DNA of 64,000 bases from CAYUIG01 sp964444685 (GTDB lineage: Bacteria; Gemmatimonadota; Gemmatimonadetes; Longimicrobiales; RSA9): positions 1 to 64,000 of the forward strand of contig CAYUIG010000012.1 of assembly GCA_964444685.1 (NCBI GenBank), read 5' to 3'. A program made the position numbers and the translations under genes. The notes beneath the pieces are model-generated. The model made no database searches. It had not been told where the DNA came from and saw nothing but the letters and a program-made list of their open reading frames with translations. This document shows positions 8,846-17,723 of the stretch, piece by piece; the first letter of the stretch is position 1, and the number at the start of each line of letters is the position of its first letter.

Positions 8846-10114
8846 GTGAATCGTCGCGTGATCGTACTGTCGTCGGTGCTCGTCGCCTGCGGGTCAGCCG
8901 AGTCGGACACGGGCTGGACCGCGCGTGTGGATACGATCGGAGACACGATTGCGGTCCACACGATGGTCGGCGCCAGGCTCGGAACGCTGCGGCTGGAGGA
9001 GAGAGCACGCATCGGCAAGCTCGAAGGCGAGGACTACGAGATCCTCGGCGCGATCGAGGGCCTGGCCGAGGACGCGAGCGGCCATCTCTGGCTCTACGAC
9101 GTGCAGGTGCCGGCCCTGCGGACGTATGCGCCGGATGGCCGCTTCATCGCGACCATCGGAAGGAAGGGCGGCGGGCCAGGCGAATACGAGTCGGACGGCG
9201 GTGTGGCGGTGCTCCGGGACGGCCGCATCGTCCTGCGCGATCCCGGCAACGGCCGGTTCAACGTCTACAACACGGACGGCAGCCTCGATACCACATGGCC
9301 GCATCGCGGCGGCCTGTTCACGAGCACCCCGCTCGTACTCGACACCACAGGCTCGGTCTGGACGATGGTGGTGCGAACGCCCGGCGTGGGCGAGACCGCG
9401 TGGCCCGGTGCGATCTGGATCACCGAACTGGTCCGTATCGCGCCCGACGGCACGGCCCATGACACCATCGGCATACCGCGCTACGACTTCGAGCCGAAGG
9501 TGATCTCGGCGCGACGCGGCAACGCCTCCTCCATCAACAACGTCCCGTTCACCGGGCGATTCGAATGGGCGCAGCACCCGTTCGGCGGCATGGTCACCGC
9601 GGTCACGGACCGCTACGCCGTCGACTGGCACCATCCGGATGGAACGGTGCTGCGCATGTCGCGTGATGCCGAGCCGGTGCCGGTGAGCGCGGAGGAGAAG
9701 GCGAACGCGGAAGAGCTGAGCATCTGGAGCATGCGCCGCCTCGAGCCGAGCTGGCGCTGGAACGGCCCGCCAATTCCCGATTTCAAGCCGCCGCTGAACG
9801 ACGTTCTGATCGGCCGCAATGGTCGCATCTGGGTGCAGGTCGCAGCATCGGGTGAGCGCATCCCGGATGACGAGGTCGAAGCGGAGGGCACGGGCCCGAT
9901 GGACCGGCCTGCCGTTCGCTTCCGGGAGCCGGTGGTGTTCGATGTTTTCGAGCCTGATGGTCGCTATGTCGGCCGCGTGCATACGCCGCGCGGCTTCAAG
10001 GTGGAGCCGCATCCCGTCTTCGAGGCGGACCGTGTGTGGGCCGTGGTAGAAGACGAGCTCGGTGTCCAGTACGTCGTGCGTTTCGCGATCGTTCCGGAAA
10101 CCACTGCTCCCTGA
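8846..10114 (+). CDS. Six-bladed beta-propeller lipoprotein, tandem copy 1
   Basis: The 422-residue product starts with a lipoprotein signal (LSSVLVAC at the lipobox) and then repeats propeller-like units such as GLAEDASGHLWLYDVQVPAL and GGVAVLRDGRIVLRDPGNGR, as in NHL/6-bladed propeller proteins. GTG at 8846 is preceded by GAGGAGGAG. It is strongly similar throughout to the next gene (10181-11476), including the leader, so the pair arose by tandem duplication. Probably surface- or periplasm-anchored; ligand unknown. Divergent from the biosynthetic operon, with a 139-base shared promoter region. Confidence 0.8.
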   Translation: MNRRVIVLSSVLVACGSAESDTGWTARVDTIGDTIAVHTMVGARLGTLRLEERARIGKLEGEDYEILGAIEGLAEDASGHLWLYDVQVPALRTYAPDGRFIATIGRKGGGPGEYESDGGVAVLRDGRIVLRDPGNGRFNVYNTDGSLDTTWPHRGGLFTSTPLVLDTTGSVWTMVVRTPGVGETAWPGAIWITELVRIAPDGTAHDTIGIPRYDFEPKVISARRGNASSINNVPFTGRFEWAQHPFGGMVTAVTDRYAVDWHHPDGTVLRMSRDAEPVPVSAEEKANAEELSIWSMRRLEPSWRWNGPPIPDFKPPLNDVLIGRNGRIWVQVAASGERIPDDEVEAEGTGPMDRPAVRFREPVVFDVFEPDGRYVGRVHTPRGFKVEPHPVFEADRVWAVVEDELGVQYVVRFAIVPETTAP

Positions 10115-10180
10115 GGCAACCATCCGGGTGTCCCATCCATCCTAGAATCAGCGCATTCCCCGCCGAAAGGAGACCCCCTC

Positions 10181-11476
10181 ATGAAGCGCGCGATCGTGCT
10201 GTCGCTGCTACTGGCCGCCTGCGGGTCAGCCGAGTCCGACACCGGATGGACTGCGCGCGTGGATACGATCGGCGACACGATCGCGGTTCACACGGTGGGC
10301 GGCTCCGAGCTGGGGACGCTGCGGCTGGAAGAGGTCGCGCGCATCGGCAAGATCGAGGGCGCGGATCACGATATCCTCGGCAGCATCGTCGGTCTCGCCG
10401 AGGACGCCGCGGGCAACATCTGGGTCTACGATCAGCAGGTACCTGCGCTGCGGCAGTACGGCCCCGACGGAAGCTTCATCGCGACGATCGGCCGGGCGGG
10501 CGGCGGGCCGGGTGAGTACAAGCAGTCGGACGGCGGCATGGCGGTACTCGCGGACGGCCGCGTCGTACTGCGTGATCCCGGCAATGCCCGCTTCAACGTC
10601 TACAATCCCGATGGCAGCTACTCGGCGGTCTGGCCGGGCCGCGGCGGCTTCTTCACCGGAGATCCGCTGGTCCGCGACACGACGGGCGCGATCTGGACGA
10701 CGGTCATCCGTCAGCCGGGCGAAGGGGAAACGGCGTGGCCCAACTCGATCTGGGTGACGGAGCTCGTACGCATCACACCCGATGGTACCGCGCACGACAC
10801 CGTCGGCATTCCGCGCTACGAGTTCGAACCGAAGGTGATCATGGCGCGACGCGAGGGTTCCACGTCCATCTCCGATGTACCGTTCACGGGCCGATTCGAA
10901 TGGGCGAAGCATCCGTTCGGCGGCGTCGTAACTGCACTCACGGAACGTTACGCCATCGACTGGCATCGGCCGGATGGAAGCGTTCTCCGTATCTCGCGCG
11001 ACGCGGAGCCCGTGCCCGTGAACGCGGACGAGAAGGCGAACCTCGAAGAAGTGCGCTCGTGGAGCATGCGCCGCACCGATCCCAACTGGCGCTGGGACGG
11101 ACCGGCCATTCCCGATCACAAGGCGCCGGTCACCGACGTCCACGTCGGTCATGACGGCCGCATCTGGGTGCAGGTCGCGATGGTGGGCGAACGGATTCCC
11201 GACGATGAGCTCGATGAGCCACTGACGGCGTCGGTCTCCGGCAGCGGGCCCGCAAGTTCGGCGCGCAGGCCGGCCACACGCTTCCGTGAGCCGGTCGTGT
11301 TCGATGTGTTCGACCCGGACGGCCGCTACATCGGCCGCGTGCACGCGCCGCGCGGCTTCCGGATCCACCCGCGGCCCATCTTCCAGACGGACCATGTCTG
11401 GGCAGTGGTAGAGGACGAGCTGGGCGTCCAGTACATCGTCCGCTTCTCGATCGTACCGGACGCCGTCACGGCTTGA
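10181..11476 (+). CDS. Six-bladed beta-propeller lipoprotein, tandem copy 2
   Basis: The 431-residue paralog of the preceding gene has lipobox LLLAAC followed by GSAESDTGW in both copies. The two proteins align almost end to end; this copy carries an extra Ser/Ala-rich insert (LTASVSGSGPASSARRP) about 60 residues from the C terminus. The 66-base spacer before it contains TGAGGCAAC and GAGACCCCC words also found before copy 1, so the duplicated unit included the leader. AAAGGAG lies at good spacing before ATG 10181. Function as for copy 1. Confidence 0.8.
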   Translation: MKRAIVLSLLLAACGSAESDTGWTARVDTIGDTIAVHTVGGSELGTLRLEEVARIGKIEGADHDILGSIVGLAEDAAGNIWVYDQQVPALRQYGPDGSFIATIGRAGGGPGEYKQSDGGMAVLADGRVVLRDPGNARFNVYNPDGSYSAVWPGRGGFFTGDPLVRDTTGAIWTTVIRQPGEGETAWPNSIWVTELVRITPDGTAHDTVGIPRYEFEPKVIMARREGSTSISDVPFTGRFEWAKHPFGGVVTALTERYAIDWHRPDGSVLRISRDAEPVPVNADEKANLEEVRSWSMRRTDPNWRWDGPAIPDHKAPVTDVHVGHDGRIWVQVAMVGERIPDDELDEPLTASVSGSGPASSARRPATRFREPVVFDVFDPDGRYIGRVHAPRGFRIHPRPIFQTDHVWAVVEDELGVQYIVRFSIVPDAVTA

Positions 11477-11536
11477 CAGTCTTCAAACGGCGCACGTAGC
11501 CTACGGTTCTGTTTTCCTTCAGGAACCGAGGCGTAC

Positions 11537-13129
11537 GTGGCGACGAAACTCGACGCGCAAGGCCTCGCCCGGCACGGGCTCGACCCGCGCGGCGAGGTAC
11601 GTTTTCAGTCCTCTCCGGCGGAGCTGATCGAGCACGCGATCCGCCGTGAAGAAGGCATGCTCACACGCGATGGCTCGTTCGCGGCCATCACGACACCGCA
11701 TACGGGCCGCTCCCCCGACGACAAGTTCGTAGTCGAGGAGCCCGCCAGCGCAGACCGGATCTGGTGGGGGAAGATCAATGTCGCGTTCGATCCGAAGAAC
11801 TGGGACGCGCTGCGCGCCGATGTGATCGCCCACCTGAACGAGCGCTCCATCTTCGTGCGCAACGTGTACTGCGGCGCGGATCCGGAGTACCGGCTGAAGG
11901 TGCGGGTGATCAGCCCGAACGCGTGGCAGTCGCTGTTCGTGCACAACATGTTCATCGAGCCGGCCGCGCGTGACCTCGACAGTTTCGAGCCGGGCTTCAC
12001 CGTGCTGCACGCGCCGGAGCTCCAGGCGGATCCTGCACGTCACGGCACGCGCTCGAGCACGTTCGTCGTGCTGAACTTTGCCACGCGTGAAGTGCTCATC
12101 GGCGGCACGCGCTACGCCGGCGAGATCAAGAAGTCGGTGTTCACCGTGATGAACTACGTCCTGCCGCTGCAGGGCGTACTGCCGATGCACTGCTCCGCGA
12201 ACGTCGGCGCGAATGGCGACGTCGCGCTGTTCTTCGGGCTGTCGGGGACGGGCAAGACCACGCTGTCGGCCGATCCCGACCGCGCGCTCATCGGCGACGA
12301 CGAGCACGGCTGGTCGGACCGCGGCGTCTTCAACTTCGAGGGCGGCAACTACGCGAAGGTGATCCGCCTCTCCGCGGAAGGCGAGCCGCTGATCTACGCG
12401 GCGAGCCGCCGCTTCGGCGCGATCCTCGAGAACGTCGTGGTGGATCCGGTGACGCGCGAGCCGGACTTCGACGACGACTCGATCACCGAGAACACGCGCT
12501 CGTCGTATCCGATCCGCTTCATCCCCGGCGCCGTGACGAGCGGCATGGCGGGACACCCGCGACACGTGGTGCTGCTGACCGCAGATGCGTTCGGCGTGCT
12601 GCCACCCATCGCGAAGCTCACGCGCGAACAGGCGATGTATCACTTCCTCTCCGGCTACACCGCGAAGGTCGCGGGCACGGAGCGCGGCATCAAGGAGCCG
12701 AAGGCGGCGTTCAGCACCTGCTTCGGTGCACCCTTCCTGCCGCTTCCGCCCGCGGTGTACGCGCGCATGCTGGGTGAAAAGCTGGCCGAGCACGATGCCC
12801 AGTGCTGGCTGGTCAACACCGGCTGGACGGGCGGGCCGTTCGGAGAGGGCAGCCGCATGTCGCTCAAGTACACGCGCGCCATGGTGCACGCGGCGCTGCG
12901 CGGCATGCTCGACGACGTTCCGACGCGCAAGGACCCCGTGTTCGGGCTCCACGTGCCGCAGCACGTCCGCGGCGTGCCCGACGAGGTGCTCGACCCGCGG
13001 CGAACCTGGAAGGACCCGGCGGCGTACGATGCGCAGGCGGCGAAGCTGGTCGCCATGTTCCGGGAGAATTTCGAGAAGTACGCGGGGGATGTCGGGGACG
13101 CCGTCCGAGGAGCGGGCCCCATCGGCTGA
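11537..13129 (+). CDS. pckA: Phosphoenolpyruvate carboxykinase (ATP)
   Basis: The 530-residue enzyme converts oxaloacetate and ATP to phosphoenolpyruvate and CO2, the first committed step of gluconeogenesis, in the cytoplasm. Visible signatures: P-loop GLSGTGKT at residues 234-241, the metal-binding DDEHGW, YAGEIKKSVFTVMNY, and the conserved C-terminal region ending ENFEKYAGDV. Length matches the ATP-dependent family (about 530-540), not the GTP form (about 600). Start GTG at 11537. It stands between propeller lipoprotein and DsbA-like genes with no obvious functional link to them. Confidence 0.96.
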   Translation: MATKLDAQGLARHGLDPRGEVRFQSSPAELIEHAIRREEGMLTRDGSFAAITTPHTGRSPDDKFVVEEPASADRIWWGKINVAFDPKNWDALRADVIAHLNERSIFVRNVYCGADPEYRLKVRVISPNAWQSLFVHNMFIEPAARDLDSFEPGFTVLHAPELQADPARHGTRSSTFVVLNFATREVLIGGTRYAGEIKKSVFTVMNYVLPLQGVLPMHCSANVGANGDVALFFGLSGTGKTTLSADPDRALIGDDEHGWSDRGVFNFEGGNYAKVIRLSAEGEPLIYAASRRFGAILENVVVDPVTREPDFDDDSITENTRSSYPIRFIPGAVTSGMAGHPRHVVLLTADAFGVLPPIAKLTREQAMYHFLSGYTAKVAGTERGIKEPKAAFSTCFGAPFLPLPPAVYARMLGEKLAEHDAQCWLVNTGWTGGPFGEGSRMSLKYTRAMVHAALRGMLDDVPTRKDPVFGLHVPQHVRGVPDEVLDPRRTWKDPAAYDAQAAKLVAMFRENFEKYAGDVGDAVRGAGPIG

Positions 13130-13136
13130 AGCCGGG

Positions 13137-13166
13137 TCTGGAGTCTGGGGTCTGGAGTCTGGGGGT
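13137..13166. repeat. Fragment of the GTCTGG/GAGTCGG heptad repeat
   Basis: Four GTCTGG/AGTCTGG units in a row fill the 40-base gap between pckA and the DsbA-like gene. They match one arm of the palindromic element seen at 61290-61382. No second arm or core is present here, so this is a remnant or a half element. Confidence 0.55.
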
Positions 13167-13171
13167 GCTTG

Positions 13172-13780
13172 GTGCGCTTTACGGCCGTTCTTCTTGCATC
13201 GATGCTGCTGCCATCGACGGCTCGTGGACAGTCGTGGGCGGAAGATGGGGTCGGGCACGACCGGGGCATTCCCGGCGCGCCCGTACTCATTGTAGAGCTG
13301 CTCGACTTCGGGTGTGGCGCATGCGCGGAGTTCGCGCGTGAGACCATGCCGAAGCTGATGCGCGACTACATCGCGAAGGGTCTCGTCCGCTGGCGCGCGG
13401 TCCCGTTCAGCGCCGGATTCTCCAAAGGGAAAGAAGCGGCACGCGCAGCGGAGTGCGCGGCGGACCAGGCGTCCTTCTGGCCGATGCACGACCTGCTGTA
13501 CGAGCGGCAGAAGGAGTGGTCGCTCGAGCGTGACCCCGGCGCGACGTTCGAACGCTACGCGGACGAAGTCGGAATGGAGCGCGTCGCATTCGCGGCATGT
13601 TACCGTGCGGGGAACGTGGACGCGCGCCGGGAGCGCAACGACGCGATTGCCCGCGAGGTCGGGGTGCCGGGTACGCCGGCGTTCATCGTGGGCGAGCAGC
13701 GCGTAGTGGGTGCCGTGCCGTACGAGCTGTTCCGGCAGTACGTCGACCGGGCGATTGCCGCGGCGGGCGGCGGTTCCTGA
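13172..13780 (+). CDS. DsbA-like thiol oxidoreductase, exported
   Basis: The roughly 202-residue protein has a signal peptide and a DsbA-type thioredoxin fold with active-site C48-G-A-C51 after the strand VLIVELLDFG, an inserted helical domain, and the cis-proline loop GVPGTPAF. Such proteins introduce or isomerise disulfides in the periplasm, or reduce ligands when paired with a reductase. The start is either GTG 13172 or TTG 13169; both lie inside the heptad repeat fragment and lack a clear Shine-Dalgarno. The island protein at 19013-19675 has the same CGAC active site and is probably a distant paralog. Confidence 0.82.
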   Translation: MRFTAVLLASMLLPSTARGQSWAEDGVGHDRGIPGAPVLIVELLDFGCGACAEFARETMPKLMRDYIAKGLVRWRAVPFSAGFSKGKEAARAAECAADQASFWPMHDLLYERQKEWSLERDPGATFERYADEVGMERVAFAACYRAGNVDARRERNDAIAREVGVPGTPAFIVGEQRVVGAVPYELFRQYVDRAIAAAGGGS

Positions 13781-13904
13781 CCGCCAGCTGGCCTTTCGCA
13801 CCCGCCCGGAATCCTTCCGACCCTGAATCCTTCCCGGCAACCCAGCCGTACGCTCACGTGTCCAAAGCACGGTAACCATTTTCCCCGGAAGCCAGGATAC
13901 CCAT

Positions 13905-16259
13905 ATGAGGCTCCGCACCCTTCCCATCATCGCGGCGGCGGCGCTCGGCACGACGGCGGCCAGCGCGGCCGGACAGGGCTTCGGCCAGACGGTGCACGTC
14001 ACGGAAGACGAGGTGCTGGTCGGCGAGTCGTTGTACGCGTCGCGGCCCGGTTACGTCTACATCTATCGCAAGTCGGGCGGCCAGTGGGCCGAGGCCGACA
14101 GGCTCCAGGCGTCGGACGCGGAGCCGAACGACCATTTCGGCCGCACGATCCTGACGGTGCAGGGCGACCTGCTCGTCGGCTCCACGATCTCGAAGCAGTC
14201 GGGCGCGCTCTACGTGTTCCGCAAGCAGAACGGCGAATGGCGCGAAGTACAGTCGCTGGTGCCGGCGAATGCGGACACGGCCGACTCGTTCGGTCGCGTG
14301 GGCGCAACGAACGGCCGCGTCGCCGCGATCGCGGACTGGGCGGCCGATGAGAGCCGCGGCGCGGTGTACCTCTTCGCGAAGCAGGGCGACCGCTGGTCGG
14401 AGATCGCCAAGCTCCAGCCGGCCGACATGAATCCCAACGACTGGTTCGGCTTCGCACTGTCCATGGACGGTGACCGCCTGGCCATCTCGGCGCGCCGCGG
14501 CAACACGGCATTCGGCGAGGTGTTCATCTTCGAGCCGAACGCGAGCGGGCAGTGGGTGGAAGTGGCGCGCATCGCGCCACCCCAGACCACGCCCGGCTTC
14601 CAGTTCGGCAATGCCATCGCCCTCAAGGGCGACGAGATCCTGATCGGGGCGCCCGGCGCCGCCGAGTTCGTCGGCACGGCGTTCGTCTATCGCCGCGATG
14701 CGTCGGGACAGTGGACACAGGCGCAGACGATCGCACCGCCCGCGGGCACGCCACAGACCGGCGCATGGCCGGCTTCGCTCACGGTCGTCGGCAACGAAGT
14801 GTGGCTCGGCGCGCCGGTACCCGATGGCGGCGTGGTCCTGCGTCTCGTGCGCGCCACGAACGGTGAGTGGGCCGAGCGTGGTCGCATCACCTCGCCCGCG
14901 CATTCCGGCAATGACGGCTTCGGCAGTGTCGTGGCGGCGAACGGGACGATCGCGGTCGCGGCCGCGCCGCAGGACGACAACGGCTACGGCTCGGTGCTCA
15001 TCCTCGAGCAGAACGGCGGGCAGTGGGCCGCCGCGTCGGACCGTCTCTACACGGAAATCGAGGGACTCGACCCGATCGTCGGCCAGCGCGTCGACTGCCG
15101 TGACGGCGAGGCATCGATGTTCCCGTGCGGCAACGTCGACATGCTGTCGTTCCTGCCCGTACAGGACATCGGTGGCGGACGCGGCATCAACACGAACGAC
15201 GTGTGGGGCTGGACGGATCCGGTGACCGGCAAGGAGTGGGCGCTGGTCGGAAGGATGGACGGGACGGCATTCATCGACATCAGCGACCCGGTGAATCCGG
15301 TGTTCGTCGCGGACCTGCCGCTCACCGAGGGCGCACGCGCCAACGCCTGGCGCGACATCAAAGTCTACAGGGACCACGCGTACATCGTGGCCGACGGCGC
15401 GGGCCCGCACGGCATGCAGGTGGTCGACCTCACGCGCCTGCGCGACATCCGGCCGGAACAGATGCCGCTGACGCTCACCGAGGACGTGCATTACGACGGG
15501 ATCGCGAGTGCACACAACATCGTGATCAACGAGGAGACCGGGTACGCGTACGCCGTGGGCGTGAACGGCGGTGGCGAGACCTGCGGCGGCGGGCTGCACA
15601 TGATCGACATCCGCGAGCCGAAGAACCCGACGTTCGCGGGCTGCTTCCAGGACCTCGAGACGGGCAACCAGAAGACCGGGTACACGCACGACGCCCAGTG
15701 CGTCACCTACAACGGCCCGGACGCGGAGTACCGGGGCCGCGAGATCTGCTTCGGTGCGAACGAGACGATGCTGTCGATCGCCGATGTGACGAACCGCGAC
15801 AGCACGATCGCGATCTCACGCGCGGCGTACCCGAACGTCGGCTACGCGCACCAGGGCTGGCTCGACGAGCAGCACGAGTTCTTCTACATGGACGATGAGG
15901 GCGACGAGCTCCAGGGCGTGCCGAACACGCGCACGCTCGTGTGGGACGTGCGCGACCTCGACGACCCGGTGCTCGCGAAGGAGTACTTCGGGCCGTCCAC
16001 ATCGTCCGACCACAACCTCTACGTCGTGGGCGACCTGATGTACCAGTCCAACTACGTGAGCGGGCTGCGCATCGTCGACATCAGCGACCGCGCCAACCCG
16101 CGCGAGGTCGGATTCTTCGACACGGTGCCGGCCACGGACGACCCGGGCTTCGACGGATCGTGGTCGAACTATCCCTTCTTCGCTTCGGGCACGATCGTGG
16201 TGACGAGCGGCAAGGAGGGTGTGTTCTTCCTGAAGCGCGCGTCGCGGCCGGTCAGCTGA
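13905..16259 (+). CDS. Choice-of-anchor B family LVIVD-repeat protein, copy 1
   Basis: The 784-residue secreted protein starts with a signal peptide (ASAAG-Q). The N-terminal half has repeated integrin-like/FG-GAP units (SDAEPNDHFGRTILTVQGD; ANGRVAAIADW). The C-terminal half from about residue 390 is the LVIVD propeller of the choice-of-anchor B family: DVWGWTDPVTGKEWALVGR, TAFIDISDPVNP, GLHMIDIREPKNPTFAGCF and VSGLRIVDISDRANPREVGFF. Family members are cell-surface or extracellular; the biochemical role is unknown. A full-length paralog lies at 58922-61282. Single-gene unit after a 124-base gap. Confidence 0.88.
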   Translation: MRLRTLPIIAAAALGTTAASAAGQGFGQTVHVTEDEVLVGESLYASRPGYVYIYRKSGGQWAEADRLQASDAEPNDHFGRTILTVQGDLLVGSTISKQSGALYVFRKQNGEWREVQSLVPANADTADSFGRVGATNGRVAAIADWAADESRGAVYLFAKQGDRWSEIAKLQPADMNPNDWFGFALSMDGDRLAISARRGNTAFGEVFIFEPNASGQWVEVARIAPPQTTPGFQFGNAIALKGDEILIGAPGAAEFVGTAFVYRRDASGQWTQAQTIAPPAGTPQTGAWPASLTVVGNEVWLGAPVPDGGVVLRLVRATNGEWAERGRITSPAHSGNDGFGSVVAANGTIAVAAAPQDDNGYGSVLILEQNGGQWAAASDRLYTEIEGLDPIVGQRVDCRDGEASMFPCGNVDMLSFLPVQDIGGGRGINTNDVWGWTDPVTGKEWALVGRMDGTAFIDISDPVNPVFVADLPLTEGARANAWRDIKVYRDHAYIVADGAGPHGMQVVDLTRLRDIRPEQMPLTLTEDVHYDGIASAHNIVINEETGYAYAVGVNGGGETCGGGLHMIDIREPKNPTFAGCFQDLETGNQKTGYTHDAQCVTYNGPDAEYRGREICFGANETMLSIADVTNRDSTIAISRAAYPNVGYAHQGWLDEQHEFFYMDDEGDELQGVPNTRTLVWDVRDLDDPVLAKEYFGPSTSSDHNLYVVGDLMYQSNYVSGLRIVDISDRANPREVGFFDTVPATDDPGFDGSWSNYPFFASGTIVVTSGKEGVFFLKRASRPVS

Positions 16260-16736
16260 TTCGCTGCGCCTGATGTGAGAAGGCTTTCCTCGGCAGCGTG
16301 GCGTCGGACCGGCCACGCCCGCGGCTCCGACGCCGGCCCTTGCCTGGACCCGAGGTTCGAGCTTATTGTCCTGAGGCGTGCGAGGCGCCGCTGCGGGCGG
16401 CGGCTCGCCTCGCTCCTCGCGGGACGGCTGCACGGCGGGCTGGACGCGGCCGCGCGGTCGCTGCGGCAAGCTCAGCACCGGCAGCGCGTCCAGGAGCCAT
16501 CCCGAAATTGTCCAACCATCCGCCGGCCGTTTTCCGCGGGACCGCCAAGAGGGTTACGCGCCCAGGGCTCCGGCCGGGTCGCTGCGCGATCACCTCCCTC
16601 TACCCAAGCGGGCGTTACCAATGTCGTTCGTTTCTCCGTCCCGCGGCGCAAGAAGGAGTGCGTGCGCTCGAGAAGATTGCAGGCGCGGTCTTGCTGATGT
16701 CCACCAACGTCTACCGTCAAAGCATATGAGGCCGCC
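16260..16736. other. Intergenic region between LVIVD gene and ECF sigma gene
   Basis: About 480 bases with stop-interrupted frames and no domain. The first half is very GC-rich (an Arg/Ala-coding artefact on both strands). The second half is less so and marks the start of the lower-GC island. Two short ATG frames (16696 and 16726) lead into the sigma factor but each stops within 20 codons. I see no RNA gene. Confidence 0.5.
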
Positions 16737-17339
16737 ATTCTTGAACGCGGAGGCGGTGATGCGAACGAGGCCGATCTAGCTGCTCTATACAAGCGGTATC
16801 GGCCCGCTGTTCTCGCCGCAGCGGAAAGGCTTCTTGGATCCTGCGACGACGCTGAGGACGTCGTTCAGCGGGTCTTTCTGAGAATGCTGAAGCGGAAAAG
16901 CAGCGTCTCCGCTGCTGGTTTGACGGAAGCGTACTTCCATCGAGCTGGGCGCCACGAGGCATTGACACTAATCCGAGAGCACGCGGCATATCGTCGGCGG
17001 CTCGGAAAGCTGCAGGATGCTGCCGCCCGAGCCTTTTCGCCAGCACCGGATGAGTTTCATGCCAGGGAAGCTCGTATTCGTGCGGTCATGGCCTTACTTC
17101 AGGACCTCCCGCCGCGATCCGCCGACGTGTTTCGCCTAACCTACCTCGAAGGCTACACACTCGTGGAAGCGGCGACGGAACTTGGGATCGGCCTCAAACG
17201 CGTGGAACGCCATCGGCAGCGAATACGTGCATTTCTCCGAAATCGCCTGTCAGTTAACGACCCTCCGTCCGTCTCGCCCTCTCGCGTCCCGGTCCCCCCG
17301 CCGGGGGGGGGGGGGGGGAGGGGGTGCTTGTTGCGTTGA
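16737..17339 (+). CDS. ECF-type RNA polymerase sigma factor, start unresolved
   Basis: Region 2 is intact (EADLAALYKRYRPAVLAAAE; CDDAEDVVQRVFLRML), followed by a short linker and region 4 (LLQDLPPRSADVFRLTYLEG; ATELGIGLKRVERHRQRIRA). The domain reading frame runs from 16698 but contains no ATG, GTG or TTG before Met at 16884, which lies inside region 2. The best candidate is ATT at 16737, behind GAGG; a one-base sequence error or frameshift after the ATG at 16696 or 16726 is the alternative. The last 20 codons run into a 16-G tract. No anti-sigma gene follows. It may control the downstream secreted peptide, propeller and DsbA-like genes. Confidence 0.7.
   Translation: MLERGGGDANEADLAALYKRYRPAVLAAAERLLGSCDDAEDVVQRVFLRMLKRKSSVSAAGLTEAYFHRAGRHEALTLIREHAAYRRRLGKLQDAAARAFSPAPDEFHAREARIRAVMALLQDLPPRSADVFRLTYLEGYTLVEAATELGIGLKRVERHRQRIRAFLRNRLSVNDPPSVSPSRVPVPPPGGGGGRGCLLR
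17303..17324. repeat. Poly-G tract (16 G, A, then 5 G)
   Basis: A run of 16 consecutive G, one A and five more G lies in the last codons of the sigma factor gene, preceded by a C-rich stretch that could pair with it. Such tracts slip in replication and are error-prone in assembly, so the C terminus of the sigma factor is uncertain. Confidence 0.95.
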
Positions 17340-17426
17340 GGGAATAGTCGCATCGGTCATCGGCGCTCCATGGAGCCCTCTATGGCTGGTGACCGCCCTA
17401 CTCGACCCGCAACGGACGGGGCAGAC

Positions 17427-17723
17427 ATGCAAACAGACAGCGCTTTCAGATGGTGGATTTTCGGTACGCGAGCTGCGGCCGTCACCCTCATTATCGCGGC
17501 AGCCACACTGGGGGGGACCTCAGAAATGGCTTCCGCCGATGAGTGCACTGGGCACTTCGCCAAGTGCGTGTCGTGGAGCACATGTGAAGACATGGCCGGC
17601 CTGTCATGCACGTGGAATGAAGGCACGTGTCAAGGCTCGATCATGTGCATCGACGGAGGCACCGCATGCCCGGACGAAAACAAACCCCACGGGCTGATCT
17701 GCATGGGTGAAATTGAGACGTAA
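17427..17723 (+). CDS. Small secreted eight-cysteine peptide
   Basis: The 98-residue product has a hydrophobic segment (residues 14-30, RAAAVTLIIAAATLGG) followed by MASADEC, consistent with a signal or leader cut near residue 38. The remaining 60 residues hold eight cysteines (40, 47, 53, 61, 68, 74, 81, 92), enough for four disulfides. I recognise no family. The layout recalls the Bacteroidetes NVEALA peptides, which also sit beside propeller lipoproteins, but no homology is claimed. ATG 17427 has GGACGGGG upstream; an earlier ATG at 17370 would add 19 residues. The 3' end overlaps the propeller gene by 17 bases, suggesting coupling. Confidence 0.6.
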   Translation: MQTDSAFRWWIFGTRAAAVTLIIAAATLGGTSEMASADECTGHFAKCVSWSTCEDMAGLSCTWNEGTCQGSIMCIDGGTACPDENKPHGLICMGEIET

